Source: Desulfurella acetivorans A63
GTDB lineage: Bacteria; Campylobacterota_A; Desulfurellia; Desulfurellales; Desulfurellaceae
DNA: 64,000 nt
Direction: 5' to 3'
Assembly (NCBI GenBank): GCA_000517565.1
Contig: CP007051.1
Span: forward strand, 581,039 to 645,038
Shown: piece after piece, positions 1 through 8,647 of the stretch
Layout: every line of letters begins with the position of its first letter
Numbering within the stretch: the first letter of the stretch is position 1
Translations under genes and position numbers: made by a program
Notes under the pieces: model-generated
What the model was told of the DNA's origin: nothing
Databases searched by the model: none
What the model saw: the letters and a program-made list of their open reading frames with translations, nothing else

Positions 1-1018
1 AGCATATATTGCTTGAGTATGCAAAAACTTTATCAAATGGCAAATCGCCATTTTTTTCAACATCTGATATCACGTGACCAGAAAATTTCCATTTGCCATT
101 TTCACAAAACAATGTTTCGTTGCCAGTAAATGTATTTGAATCTAAGGCGCTTGACATTGTCACAATCTTAAATATGCTTCCTGGTTCAAATAAATAATTT
201 ATAGAATTATTTCTAATATTAGCATAACTATAGTCATAAAATTTATTATTATCATAGCTTGGTACGCTATCTAATGCAACAATGGCACCATCTGGTTTTG
301 CAATTATACCAATTACCATTTTTGCCTGTCTTTCTTTTAAAGTTTCTTTTAGTAAAAAATGAAGGTAATTTTGAATATCTACGTTTATTGTGAGGTGTAG
401 GTTTGCTCCATCTAAAGGTTTTTTTAAAAACTCAAAGTTACCATATGGCGTAATTTTAACTTTTTGCTTTATATTTTGGCCCGAAAGAAAGATATCGTAT
501 TCTTTTTCTAATCCTTCAAGACCGTGTTTGCTATTACCGCAAAAGCCAACAACTTGCGACACATTATTTGCATATGGGTAAAATCTGGAATAATTTTTAA
601 TTAGACCAAATCCTTTTGGTAAATTGGCTCTAACCCATTCAAAATCTTTAGGCTTGATCGTACCAATATTAAAATAGCGTGTATTTTTGTTTTGCTCGAT
701 TATATTTTTTATGTTTAGTTGAAAGTTGGAATTGATATAATTAAAAAAGTTTTTATCATCGGTTTTATTATATTCAGTATAAAACTTTGGGTCCACAAAC
801 AACTGATAAGATGGAATATCCAACGCGAGCGTTTTGTTGTTACAATCATAAATATATCCTCTTTTGCCCTGAATATCTATTAGTGGTTCAACACATTTTG
901 CATAAGCAAGTCTATAGTTTTTATTATCTGCTATTTGAACCAAAAATGCCTTAAAAGCAACCAAAAAAAATCCAGCTATAATTAAAAAAAATAAAAAATT
1001 AAAACGTGTTTTTTTCAC
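1..1018 (-). CDS. ftsI: Peptidoglycan transpeptidase FtsI/PBP3 (partial, N-terminal ~339 residues)
   Basis: Septal class B penicillin-binding protein that cross-links peptidoglycan at the division site. It starts at a GTG at 1018 that overlaps the upstream ftsL stop as GTGA, so the two are translationally coupled. Residues ~6-27 form one membrane anchor. The pedestal-domain signature RGYIYD follows at ~55. The active-site SxxK lies in EPGSIFK (Ser ~281) and an SSN motif sits at the very edge of the window. The KTG motif and C-terminus lie outside. Placement after mraZ-rsmH-ftsL is the canonical dcw order, which separates it from an elongation PBP2. Confidence 0.93.
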   Translation of the reverse strand, partial: MKKTRFNFLFFLIIAGFFLVAFKAFLVQIADNKNYRLAYAKCVEPLIDIQGKRGYIYDCNNKTLALDIPSYQLFVDPKFYTEYNKTDDKNFFNYINSNFQLNIKNIIEQNKNTRYFNIGTIKPKDFEWVRANLPKGFGLIKNYSRFYPYANNVSQVVGFCGNSKHGLEGLEKEYDIFLSGQNIKQKVKITPYGNFEFLKKPLDGANLHLTINVDIQNYLHFLLKETLKERQAKMVIGIIAKPDGAIVALDSVPSYDNNKFYDYSYANIRNNSINYLFEPGSIFKIVTMSSALDSNTFTGNETLFCENGKWKFSGHVISDVEKNGDLPFDKVFAYSSNIC

Positions 1019-1353
1019 TGATAAAACATTAACTGGCTTGTATTTATAGGTTTTAAACCAAGCTTACTTGCTTGAATTAACTCTTTATCTGTACCAAACA
1101 GATGATCAGATTTGTTTAAAAGTGCCGCTTTTTCTATTTGCAAGTTTTTAAGTATTTTTTCTTGATGACTAATATTGTAATTTAACACAGATGCTTTAAG
1201 AGCAATAATTACATTTAGCATAATTAAAAATAAAAAAATAGAGCTTAAAATCAATAATCTTTTGCTTAAAACAATTGGAGCAAAACTAACGGATTCCTGT
1301 GTTGTTTCAACAGTCTTGCTGTTTCCAAGCCAATAATCTGAGTAATCAATCAT
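1015..1353 (-). CDS. ftsL: Probable FtsL-like division protein, single membrane span
   Basis: Protein of 112 aa with one hydrophobic segment (~33-51), a short basic cytoplasmic tail and a periplasmic part with heptad-like spacing (~58-85) consistent with a coiled coil. FtsL binds FtsB/FtsQ and activates FtsWI at the septum. Sequence conservation in FtsL is very low, so the call rests on size, topology and position between rsmH (8-nt overlap) and ftsI (4-nt overlap). It could be another short coiled-coil division protein, but none is more likely here. Confidence 0.72.
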   Translation of the reverse strand: MIDYSDYWLGNSKTVETTQESVSFAPIVLSKRLLILSSIFLFLIMLNVIIALKASVLNYNISHQEKILKNLQIEKAALLNKSDHLFGTDKELIQASKLGLKPINTSQLMFYQ

Positions 1354-2242
1354 ATGTTACCTCCAATTTTTCAGAGCATCTTAATTTTGCGCTGCGAGAT
1401 CTTGGATTTTCATTAATTTCTTGCAAAGATGGTACAATAGGTTTTTTTGTAAGAATGGATAAAATTTTTTGTTGCGAAAAATTTTTGAAAGTGTCTTTAA
1501 CAATTTTATCTTCAAGCGAATGAAAACTAATTACAACTAACCTTGAATAGGGTTTTAATAGTTTAATTGCATCATTTAGTCCTTTTTTTAAACTATCAAG
1601 TTCTGAATTTACTGCAATTCTTAGTGCTTGAAATGTTTTTGTGGCAGGGTGTATTTTTTTGTAAAAGTAAGCAGGTACGGCTTCTTTTACTATATTAGCT
1701 AACTCAAGCGTTGTTTCAATTGGTGCTTTTGCCCGTTTTTCTTCGATTTTTAAAGCAATTCTTTTCGCAAATCTCTCTTGACCATAATTGCGAATAATTT
1801 GTTCTAGTTCCTGTCTGCTCCAATTGTTAATAATTTCTCTTGCACTTAGTGGATTATCTTTGTCCATTCTCATATCAAGTGGGCCGTCTTTTGAAAAGCT
1901 AAATCCTCTTTGGGCATCATCTAATTGAAAAGAAGCTACACCTATGTCCATTATTATCCCATCAAATGAATCAAAGCCTATTTCTTTAACCACACTGTAG
2001 CAATTTGAAAAATTTTCTTTTATCACAATAAGTCTATCTTTATAAATTTCTTTTAATTTTAGAGCAATTTCAATTGCTTTAGAGTCCTGATCAAAAGCCA
2101 CCACAATACCGTCTGGAGCACTAAGTTTTAGTAATTGTTCGCTGTGGCCACCACCACCAAATGTTAAATCTAAATACATCAAACCCCGCTTTGGCTGCAA
2201 AAAATTCATTGACTCATTAAGTAAAACGCTTTTGTGTATCAC
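1346..2242 (-). CDS. rsmH: 16S rRNA (cytosine1402-N4)-methyltransferase RsmH
   Basis: SAM-dependent enzyme that N4-methylates C1402 in the ribosomal P site. It is 298 aa, close to the usual ~310. The glycine-rich SAM loop GGGGHS is at ~29-34. MDIGVASFQLDDAQRGFSF and the HPATKTFQALRIAVN block are family hallmarks, and the C-terminal VISFHSLED motif is present. It starts at a GTG overlapping the mraZ stop by 4 nt (GTGA), so coupling is expected. Confidence 0.97.
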   Translation of the reverse strand: MIHKSVLLNESMNFLQPKRGLMYLDLTFGGGGHSEQLLKLSAPDGIVVAFDQDSKAIEIALKLKEIYKDRLIVIKENFSNCYSVVKEIGFDSFDGIIMDIGVASFQLDDAQRGFSFSKDGPLDMRMDKDNPLSAREIINNWSRQELEQIIRNYGQERFAKRIALKIEEKRAKAPIETTLELANIVKEAVPAYFYKKIHPATKTFQALRIAVNSELDSLKKGLNDAIKLLKPYSRLVVISFHSLEDKIVKDTFKNFSQQKILSILTKKPIVPSLQEINENPRSRSAKLRCSEKLEVTYD

Positions 2243-2685
2243 AGTTTTATGCCCAAACTTTCAATTTCTTGAGCTAATTTTTCTTCATCTTGCATTAATA
2301 GATCCATTTCCTGCTGCCAGTTTTGCGCAGACCATAATTCTATATGGTCTAGGTTACCAAGAACCACAATATTTTTTTCTATATTTGCCAGTTGGCGCAA
2401 TGTTTGAGGGATGATGATTCTTCCTTGCGAATCTAGATTTACGTCGATTGCGCTTGAAAAAAACATTCGCTTAAATCTACGTGCAGATTTATTTGTTAAA
2501 GGCAAACTTAATGCTTTTGATTCTAAGCTTTCCCATATATCTTGAGGATAGGCGTATATGGATTGGTCAAAAAAAGTCATAACTAGCACATTAACACCAC
2601 TTCCTTTTAAAATTTCTAAAAACTTAGAAGGTATTTTTATTCTACCTTTATCATCTAAAATACACTCGAAACGTCCTCTAAGCAT
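2239..2685 (-). CDS. mraZ: Transcriptional regulator MraZ
   Basis: First gene of the dcw operon. It is 148 aa with two SpoVT/AbrB-like half-domains, each with a D-x-x-GR-I-x-(I/L)P motif (near residues 11-19 and 86-94). MraZ forms ring-shaped oligomers that bind direct repeats upstream of its own gene. Such repeats lie immediately in front of this start codon, so autoregulation is very likely. The start MLRGRFE matches the family N-terminus, even though no ordinary Shine-Dalgarno precedes it; the operator repeat occupies that place. Confidence 0.96.
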   Translation of the reverse strand: MLRGRFECILDDKGRIKIPSKFLEILKGSGVNVLVMTFFDQSIYAYPQDIWESLESKALSLPLTNKSARRFKRMFFSSAIDVNLDSQGRIIIPQTLRQLANIEKNIVVLGNLDHIELWSAQNWQQEMDLLMQDEEKLAQEIESLGIKL

Positions 2686-2713
2686 TCCACTTTATTCCAC
2701 TTTGTTCCACTTT
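2684..2713 (-). promoter_or_regulatory. MraZ operator: three tandem 10-bp boxes
   Basis: On the minus strand there are three head-to-tail copies of AAAGTGGAAY with an exact 10-bp period; the last copy runs into the mraZ ATG. MraZ boxes are known as TGGGN or AAAGTGGNNN repeats spaced by one helical turn. The third box covers the ribosome-binding region and the first overlaps the predicted -10, so binding could block both transcription and translation initiation. Confidence 0.85.
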
Positions 2714-2737
2714 ACATATATTTGATCAAATTGTCAA
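2709..2737 (-). promoter_or_regulatory. Promoter of mraZ-rsmH-ftsL-ftsI
   Basis: Consensus -35 TTGACA at 2737-2732, a 17-bp spacer and a -10-like TAAAGT at 2714-2709. The -10 hexamer lies inside the first MraZ box, which fits repression or modulation by MraZ. Confidence 0.6.
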
Positions 2738-2824
2738 TAAAAAAGTTAATGAATTTATATAAGTAGCGGTATGTTTATTAAAACATATTGTATTTAAAAA
2801 AACATTGAACTCTAAGCTATTTTA

Positions 2825-2853
2825 TTGACTAACGGAATTTTTTTTGATACATT
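2825..2853 (+). promoter_or_regulatory. Promoter of the TonB-family gene
   Basis: -35 TTGACT (2825-2830), 17-bp spacer, -10 TACATT (2848-2853). The start codon follows only 10 nt after the -10, so the transcript would be leaderless or nearly so. Confidence 0.6.
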
Positions 2854-2863
2854 TTAAACAATT

Positions 2864-3607
2864 ATGGAAAAAATTTACACAAAAAAAATCTTTGCATCAT
2901 CAATAGTATTGTCTATATTGATCAATGTAGCTGTTCTTTTGCTAGCCATTAAACTTTTAAGTGGATTTTGTAAACCAATTAAAAAACCTATTGAAGTTGT
3001 TTTGCTAGGAATTAGCGAGCCAAAACTAGATAATGAAAATTTACATACTAAAACTAAAATCGTAACTCAAAAAAAGCAAAATATTTTAATAAATCAAAAA
3101 TCAACCCCAAAAGAAAAAATCGATAATAAAGTGTTTTCAAGGCAAAAAATACAAAAGACAACTGAAGTAAAAAGTTCTGACGAAACACATAAAATCGAAA
3201 AAACAAGCAGTGCAATTGTGCATACAGATTCAATCACTAATAATGAATCTAATACTAAAAATTCTAAAGACTCTATTGTTAAAGCCACTCAAAATATTGA
3301 AACTAACCAAATATCAAATCTTCAACAAAGTGTTTCAAAAGAAGATTACGCATTTTTAAGAAAACTAATCGAAGAACACCTAAAATACCCTTACTTAGCA
3401 AGAAGAAACTCCTACGAAGGTACAGTTATCATTTCTTTTATTATAGATAATGGGATAATAAAGGATATTGAAATTGTAAAAAGTTCAGGATATTCCATTT
3501 TAGATAAAAGCGTAATCGAAGCAATCAAAAAAATAGAGCCACTTGTTAAATTAGATAAAAATGTAAAAATTGTTATACCTATTAATTTTAAGTTAAATAA
3601 TTCTTGA
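2864..3607 (+). CDS. TonB-family energy-transducing protein
   Basis: Protein of 247 aa with an N-terminal membrane anchor (~11-34), a Lys/Ser/Thr/Asn-rich periplasmic spacer (~45-155) and a C-terminal TonB domain (~170-245) containing YPYLARRN, GTVIISFIIDNG and the IVKSSG-(x)n-LD block. TonB couples the proton motive force to outer-membrane receptors, or acts as TolA-like in Tol systems. It stands alone here; a second TonB/TolA-like protein sits in the tol operon at 23.9 kb. There is no ribosome-binding site before the ATG. Confidence 0.85.
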   Translation: MEKIYTKKIFASSIVLSILINVAVLLLAIKLLSGFCKPIKKPIEVVLLGISEPKLDNENLHTKTKIVTQKKQNILINQKSTPKEKIDNKVFSRQKIQKTTEVKSSDETHKIEKTSSAIVHTDSITNNESNTKNSKDSIVKATQNIETNQISNLQQSVSKEDYAFLRKLIEEHLKYPYLARRNSYEGTVIISFIIDNGIIKDIEIVKSSGYSILDKSVIEAIKKIEPLVKLDKNVKIVIPINFKLNNS

Positions 3608-3620
3608 TTTAGGAGAAAAA

Positions 3621-4028
3621 ATGAATGTAGTAGAATTTATGAAAAACAACGATCAGGTCAGTAAATGGCTTGGTATCGAAGTAATTGAAGCAAAAGAAGG
3701 CTATGTTTGTACACAAATGCTTGTAAGAAAAGATATGTTAAACGCTGCGGGTGTTTGCCATGGGGGTGTAATTTTTTCTTTATCTGACTATACATTTGCT
3801 GTTGCTTCAAATATTTATGGCAATACTGCACTTGCAATATCAGCAAACATTAATTTTGCAAATGCAGCCAAACAAGGCGATATACTTATTGCAACAGCCA
3901 AAGAATTAAATAGAACAAAAAAAATTGGTATTTATTCTATAACTGTAGAGAGAAAATCTGATAAAAAACTAATAGCTTTTTTCAATGGTGAAGTTTATAT
4001 AAAATCTGAAAGAATTGTTAAAGCTTAA
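3621..4028 (+). CDS. PaaI-family hotdog thioesterase
   Basis: Protein of 135 aa with a single hotdog fold. The family motif HGGVIFSLSDYTFA (~45-60) supplies the catalytic Asp and the acyl-CoA cradle. Such enzymes hydrolyse aryl- or acyl-CoA thioesters in the cytoplasm; no paa catabolic genes are nearby, so a housekeeping CoA-recycling role is inferred. AGGAG lies 6 nt before the ATG, and the gene starts 13 nt after the TonB-family gene, so the two are probably cotranscribed. Confidence 0.87.
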   Translation: MNVVEFMKNNDQVSKWLGIEVIEAKEGYVCTQMLVRKDMLNAAGVCHGGVIFSLSDYTFAVASNIYGNTALAISANINFANAAKQGDILIATAKELNRTKKIGIYSITVERKSDKKLIAFFNGEVYIKSERIVKA

Positions 4029-4069
4029 TACAATTGATTTTTAGCATAAATTGTTTACAATCCATATCT

Positions 4070-4161
4070 GGAGAGGTGGCCGAGTGGTTGAAGGCGGCTG
4101 ACTCGAAATCAGCTGAAGGCAATTTTGCCTTCCGCAGGTTCGAATCCTGTCCTCTCCGCCA
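4070..4161 (+). tRNA. tRNA-Ser (anticodon CGA)
   Basis: A 92-nt class II tRNA. The acceptor GGAGAGG pairs with CCTCTCC, followed by discriminator G and an encoded CCA. The anticodon stem CTGA/TCAG flanks the loop CTCGAAA (anticodon CGA). A long variable arm (GAAGGCA/TGCCTTC) and the T-loop GGTTCGAATCC are present. Confidence 0.98.
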
Positions 4162-4218
4162 GATTTTTACATAAACTTTGCTTTTTACTTGATTTTTGAT
4201 GTAAGCAATCTAAAATGG

Positions 4219-4686
4219 CTAAGCCCTAAGCGTTGCAACGAGCCTTTTTGGGTATAAAAGCAGCTCAAGGGCGCTTACTATATCGCATACTATAATATCG
4301 CTGTTTTGAAGCGCTTCAAGATTTGCGCCTTCTTTACCAATTACACAAATACCCAATTTAGCATATTTTAGCATAAGAGAGTCATTTTTGCCGTTTCCTA
4401 TAGCTACTAAATTTGAAAGCCCGATTGATTTTGCATATTCTAATTTAAATGTTATCTGGTCGATTAATGGCGCAATAATGGTTTTGACATTCAAGCCTTT
4501 TAACTGTTCTTTAGCGCTTGAAAAAGTATCGCCTGTAACAATATGAATATCAAATGCTTTGGATAGTTTTTCTAAAATGTCTTTAGTTTCTTTTATTAGT
4601 ACTCCGCTTGTTGCCAGTGTGCCGTTAAAGTCTAATATGATGCGTTTTAAGACAATTTTACCTACACTCAAAATTTCAATTTCCAT
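4219..4686 (-). CDS. HAD-superfamily phosphatase (soluble P-type-ATPase-like)
   Basis: Protein of 155 aa without a cap domain. Motif I is DFNGTLA (Asp19), motif II lies in HIVTGD (~54-59), and motif III/IV is GNGKNDSLMLKYA (~97-109), which resembles the P-domain of P-type ATPases. It has an unusual Asn in place of the second Asp of DxD, as seen in the DFNGT subgroup. The substrate cannot be told. It overlaps the upstream zinc-ribbon gene by 11 nt, so the two are coexpressed. Confidence 0.85.
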   Translation of the reverse strand: MEIEILSVGKIVLKRIILDFNGTLATSGVLIKETKDILEKLSKAFDIHIVTGDTFSSAKEQLKGLNVKTIIAPLIDQITFKLEYAKSIGLSNLVAIGNGKNDSLMLKYAKLGICVIGKEGANLEALQNSDIIVCDIVSALELLLYPKRLVATLRA

Positions 4687-5053
4687 ATTTTTCCTCCAAT
4701 TTATTAATAAAGTTTGTTAAAAGCATGTTATTTTTTTCTTTTAGTTTATATAGGTATTTTATAGACTCTTTGGTATTTATTAATTTTAGTGTTTTTGCAA
4801 TATAGAAAAGCTCAATTGTATCAGAGCTTGAGCAGGAAAGCTCGTATAGGGGCTTAACTGCTTTTGGGCTTAAAATTTGCCCAAGCATGTAAATTGAAAA
4901 CATTCTGTGATCTCTTATAGGATTTTTAAGTGCTAAGATAAGTTTATCCTCGTAAGAAATTTTTTCAAATTCAGTCAAGTCATAGTTGCAATGCGGACAT
5001 TTATTTGTTTTTCTTTCAATTTGTTGCCAGCAATTTGGACAAAACCATTTCAT
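4676..5053 (-). CDS. Zinc-ribbon protein with HEAT-like helical repeats, function unknown
   Basis: Protein of 125 aa. An N-terminal zinc ribbon has CxxC pairs at Cys5/8 and Cys19/22. It is followed by amphipathic helices (~35-115) resembling two HEAT repeats. A strong GGAGG precedes the ATG. It is translationally coupled to the HAD phosphatase. No specific family function is recognised. Confidence 0.75.
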   Translation of the reverse strand: MKWFCPNCWQQIERKTNKCPHCNYDLTEFEKISYEDKLILALKNPIRDHRMFSIYMLGQILSPKAVKPLYELSCSSSDTIELFYIAKTLKLINTKESIKYLYKLKEKNNMLLTNFINKLEEKYGN

Positions 5054-5062
5054 AAAACCTCC

Positions 5063-5079
5063 CCCTTGCCTGACAAGGG
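5063..5079 (-). other. Small hairpin abutting the ribosome-binding site of the zinc-ribbon gene
   Basis: A perfect 6-bp stem (CCCTTG/CAAGGG, 5-nt loop) lies just before the GGGGGAGG ribosome-binding sequence. It may influence translation or be the trailing part of a terminator for the upstream hydrogenase-like operon. There is no U-tract, so neither role is certain. Confidence 0.3.
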
Positions 5080-5108
5080 ATCATTATATTAATCCCAGGC
5101 TGATGGGC

Positions 5109-6959
5109 TCATAGCTTGAATATAAAGAGTGCAATTATAAACATAGCTATAATGTAGGCTATATAATAATTTAGATTTCCATTCATAATATATTTTGACA
5201 AAAAACAACTAAGTTTTTTAAACAAAATTTCTAAGCCTTGATAAATTAAATTTGAAACATCATAACTTTCAACGTAAGTGTCTTTTTCTTTCGTTCTGTA
5301 AATACCCCTTAGTACATATTCTACTATAAATGAGTAGCCCCGCGTGTTGTACATTTCATTTTCTTTTAATTTGAGACCACCTACCCACGGAGTAACTGTT
5401 TTTGTTTTTTTGTTTGAAAATTTTAACAATAAAGTAAAAAAAAGTAAGAAACCAAAAACTATTGCAAACATAAATGGTGAAACCACGCCAAAGATAGGTC
5501 TACTAGAAACCATTAAAGCAGGTTTTGGTACACCTAATATACCATCTAAAAAATTATTGTATCCAAGATAAAACACAATTAAAAATGAAAATATACCGCT
5601 TAAAATAACTAAAGCACTCATAAGGTTTTCAGCCAGTTTAATAGTAAAGTCTGGAATCTTTTTGATTGTTTGTATAGATTTTCCTAAACTTGAAAATCCT
5701 ACCAACTTTTTTATGCCAAACGAGCTAAGTCCTATTGCAAGGGCAATTAATATACCAGCAAAAGTTACAATTAGCTTAAAAAAATTATCCTGAAATTTAT
5801 ATGATTGAAATAAACTTTCAAGTAGCATCCATTCAGAAACAAAACCTATTAAAGGTGGCACTGCGCTAAATGATAAACCAGAAATTAACATACCAAAACC
5901 AGCTGATTTGCTGACATTTTTTAGTATGCCACCTAAATCGTCTATATTTTCTTTTTGAAGTGTTTCTTTAGCGTGACCTATGGATAAAAACATTGTAGTT
6001 TTAGACAAAGAGTGTGATATTATTAAAAAAATCGCAGTTAGGTAAGAAAAATCAGCTAATATATTTAAATTACTATACCTCGCAAGCATGCTTACGCCTA
6101 AACTTGCTAAAATCATACCATTATTCTCCACTGTGGAATATGCGGGTAGTGTTTTTAACTGAGTTTCTCTGGCTGATTGTAATGCTCCCCAAAATGCACT
6201 TAAAGCACCCAGAATAACAGCTATAATTGCTAAAAAAACTGATTTTTCTAATGAAAAAACTCTAAAAACTCCATATGTGCCCACAAGCGTAAGAGGTACG
6301 GATAGTATAGCAGCGATATTAGATGGCGCTTTTGAGTAAGTTTGACCAATCCATACATGAGTGGGCACGATATCCATTTTTATAATGAACCCTAAAAATG
6401 CAAATAATGCAAATAGGTAATTATTTCGATATGCTTGAAATAAAAAATTTCCACTATGGGCAAATATAATTGCAAAAGCAATCATTAACAAAACACTGGA
6501 GCCTTCAGAAAATGCTAAAAATTTGTAAGCTTGCTTGTATGAATTGGACTTTTCTAATATTAAAAAAAATAAACTAATATTTGTAATCTCAAAAGCAACT
6601 AAAAATGTAATAGCATCTTTTGCACAAAATATAAACAACATACTTAACATTGTGAGGTTTATTAAAAATGACATTGTTTTACTAAATAGTTTTCCAAAAT
6701 CTATTGAATACAAAGCAATTGCACTAAAGCAAACATACGCTATAATTAAAAATACGGCAGATAGTTTATCAACACCTATACTTAAGCTTAGACCATTAAA
6801 TACATTGATTTGATAAGAAAAACCATTAATATAGCCTTCAAATCCTACAAAAGTGCAGCTTATTGCACCAAGGACGGCAAAAATATAACTCAATGATTTA
6901 TTAAAAAAAACAGCCATACCTAAAATAAAAAACAAAATTGCAAAATCAAATGTTAACAT
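5109..6959 (-). CDS. Mrp/NuoL-type antiporter subunit of hydrogenase-like complex (HyfB-like)
   Basis: Protein of 616 aa with about 14-16 membrane helices and the proton-transporting core typical of NuoL/HyfB. The TM5 glutamate is in LVAFEITN and the TM7 lysine in FIIKMDIVPTHVW. A C-terminal extension ends in a further membrane segment. It is the last gene of the six-gene operon and overlaps the small-subunit gene by 7 nt. It should translocate ions as part of the complex; with no redox module in the operon, the driving reaction is unclear. Confidence 0.87.
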   Translation of the reverse strand: MLTFDFAILFFILGMAVFFNKSLSYIFAVLGAISCTFVGFEGYINGFSYQINVFNGLSLSIGVDKLSAVFLIIAYVCFSAIALYSIDFGKLFSKTMSFLINLTMLSMLFIFCAKDAITFLVAFEITNISLFFLILEKSNSYKQAYKFLAFSEGSSVLLMIAFAIIFAHSGNFLFQAYRNNYLFALFAFLGFIIKMDIVPTHVWIGQTYSKAPSNIAAILSVPLTLVGTYGVFRVFSLEKSVFLAIIAVILGALSAFWGALQSARETQLKTLPAYSTVENNGMILASLGVSMLARYSNLNILADFSYLTAIFLIISHSLSKTTMFLSIGHAKETLQKENIDDLGGILKNVSKSAGFGMLISGLSFSAVPPLIGFVSEWMLLESLFQSYKFQDNFFKLIVTFAGILIALAIGLSSFGIKKLVGFSSLGKSIQTIKKIPDFTIKLAENLMSALVILSGIFSFLIVFYLGYNNFLDGILGVPKPALMVSSRPIFGVVSPFMFAIVFGFLLFFTLLLKFSNKKTKTVTPWVGGLKLKENEMYNTRGYSFIVEYVLRGIYRTKEKDTYVESYDVSNLIYQGLEILFKKLSCFLSKYIMNGNLNYYIAYIIAMFIIALFIFKL

Positions 6960-7405
6960 ATCAAACCACCCTGCGCTATTTCTATTAATTTTTTTAAAAT
7001 TCCTGTGGGTTCTGAAACGTTTTTTAGGTGAGCTACCACATTTTTCAAATTTAATTTTTCAAAATAAAGTCCAATATTGCTGTTTTCTATAAGCATTACA
7101 CCATAAGGAGAAGGCATTTGAGAAATAGCTTCTTGTATAATGGGCAACATTTTTTGTGTTGGTCTTGAGAGAATCACAAGCACATCAGCATGACGGGGTG
7201 TATTCGTAAAAAAGATTCCATAAGCGTGTAAGTTATATTTTGGCGATAATAAGCTGTAAAATTCAAGCAGTAACTCAACATCTGATCCTCCATCTATAAA
7301 AAATACATGCAATGATTTTTTAAATACTGTTTTTGAATTATTTGTTTTAAATTCGAATTTTTTGCTGTATTTTTTTGATAGTCCATAAATGGGCCATAAA
7401 AACAT
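6953..7405 (-). CDS. Degenerate NiFe-hydrogenase-like small subunit (NuoB/HyfI homologue without Fe-S ligands)
   Basis: Protein of 150 aa. The HADVLVIL-(x)2-PT block and the PRHAD context align with HyfI/NuoB. The CNGC motif that binds the proximal 4Fe-4S cluster is replaced by DVEL (residues 42-45), and the later cluster cysteines are also missing; the only Cys is the last residue. It cannot carry the usual cluster. Such small subunits are known in energy-converting hydrogenase-related (Ehr) complexes. Confidence 0.8.
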   Translation of the reverse strand: MFLWPIYGLSKKYSKKFEFKTNNSKTVFKKSLHVFFIDGGSDVELLLEFYSLLSPKYNLHAYGIFFTNTPRHADVLVILSRPTQKMLPIIQEAISQMPSPYGVMLIENSNIGLYFEKLNLKNVVAHLKNVSEPTGILKKLIEIAQGGLIC

Positions 7406-7417
7406 TTTATCTCCTCC

Positions 7418-8647
7418 TTATTTCGCCGCATCCGAAAAAAATGCGCCAAACGATTCTACAGTAAACGTAAAATCAGTAAAAATTTGTCCTATTAGAGCTT
7501 TTTCCATTGCTTTAACTAAAAAAAATGATGGTGTTGCGACATAAACATAATCTATTTTATTACCTACAAGTTCAATGTAATAATAAATTGTACCGCTTGG
7601 GGATTCTGTTAGTGCAATAGTGTTTCTTTTTTGTTGATCATCGTCAATACTTATATTTTTATTTTTTTCATCTATATTTTTTTGAAGTTTGATTAAAAGT
7701 TTTTTAATTAAATCTATTGATTGAAAGATTTCTTTTGCCCTCACAATCATCCTTGATAACGCATCTGATCCTTCTTCTAAAATAGGTTTAAAATCATCAA
7801 ATAAATCTTCAAAAGACCTGGTATCTAAAGAAAAATTCATTGCTTTTACAGCTGGACCATCAAAATTAAATTCTTCGAAGTCATCTGTTGTAAGAAGTCC
7901 AGTGTTGTGAAGTCTGTCTAAGTAATTTTCGCTTTTTAGAGAAAATTTATAAAGTTTTTCAAACTTGTTTACAATGTTTTCAAGCTTATTTACAAAAATT
8001 TTTAATTGATCGAGTGATATATATTTTATTGTACCTATGCTGTTGATATTTTTTAAAAATCTGTTTTTAAAAAGATATTTGTTGTTTTCAAGAATTTCGT
8101 CAAATAGGTATATAAGATGATTTGCTAAAACTTTTTGAGCTGCTGCATCTGCTAAACGTGAAATTACATATATATGGTTAAATATACGTTCAGTTTCTAT
8201 AAAAATTAATCGCATAATTTTTGTTTTGTAGCTTGGTTGTATATTAAATGCATTTTCTATTGCTTTTGAATAAGCGCAAGAATGAGAAAATGCAAAACTT
8301 GTGCAAATTTGCTCAGCAAGTCGCAATCCTTCAAAAACATCCTTTTTAATCATTAATTTTTCTATTGAACGTGATTTGTAAGAGTTATCAATATAAACTT
8401 CTTTTATTCTTTCACCATAAGTAAAAATATTGAATGTAACCGATTCCAATAAAGCACCACTTGATGGACCCAATCTAAAATTGAACAACTCGTCTTTTGG
8501 TTCTTTTGACTCAAAAAGTTCTTTTTGCCACTTATATGCTTTAAATTCTTTGCTTTGTGAATTATCAACGAGACCAACAAATGAACCAGAGTTTACAAAT
8601 AATTGCTCTGAATCTTCTTTTTTTATTATGCCAAGTAATCTTTTCAT
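7418..8647 (-). CDS. Degenerate NiFe-hydrogenase-like large subunit (HyfG/HycE homologue lacking Ni ligands)
   Basis: Protein of 409 aa, homologous to group 4 hydrogenase large subunits and NuoD. The N-terminal Ni motif (RxCGxCxxxH) reads ICTSFAFSH, so Cys115 and His122 survive but the second Cys is Phe118. The C-terminal DPCxxC is GAFFSD (401-406), with Phe and Asp in place of both cysteines. Three of four Ni ligands are thus lost. The protein also stops at this point without the usual cleavable tail. This is the hallmark of Ehr-type complexes rather than a working hydrogenase. Confidence 0.85.
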   Translation of the reverse strand: MKRLLGIIKKEDSEQLFVNSGSFVGLVDNSQSKEFKAYKWQKELFESKEPKDELFNFRLGPSSGALLESVTFNIFTYGERIKEVYIDNSYKSRSIEKLMIKKDVFEGLRLAEQICTSFAFSHSCAYSKAIENAFNIQPSYKTKIMRLIFIETERIFNHIYVISRLADAAAQKVLANHLIYLFDEILENNKYLFKNRFLKNINSIGTIKYISLDQLKIFVNKLENIVNKFEKLYKFSLKSENYLDRLHNTGLLTTDDFEEFNFDGPAVKAMNFSLDTRSFEDLFDDFKPILEEGSDALSRMIVRAKEIFQSIDLIKKLLIKLQKNIDEKNKNISIDDDQQKRNTIALTESPSGTIYYYIELVGNKIDYVYVATPSFFLVKAMEKALIGQIFTDFTFTVESFGAFFSDAAK

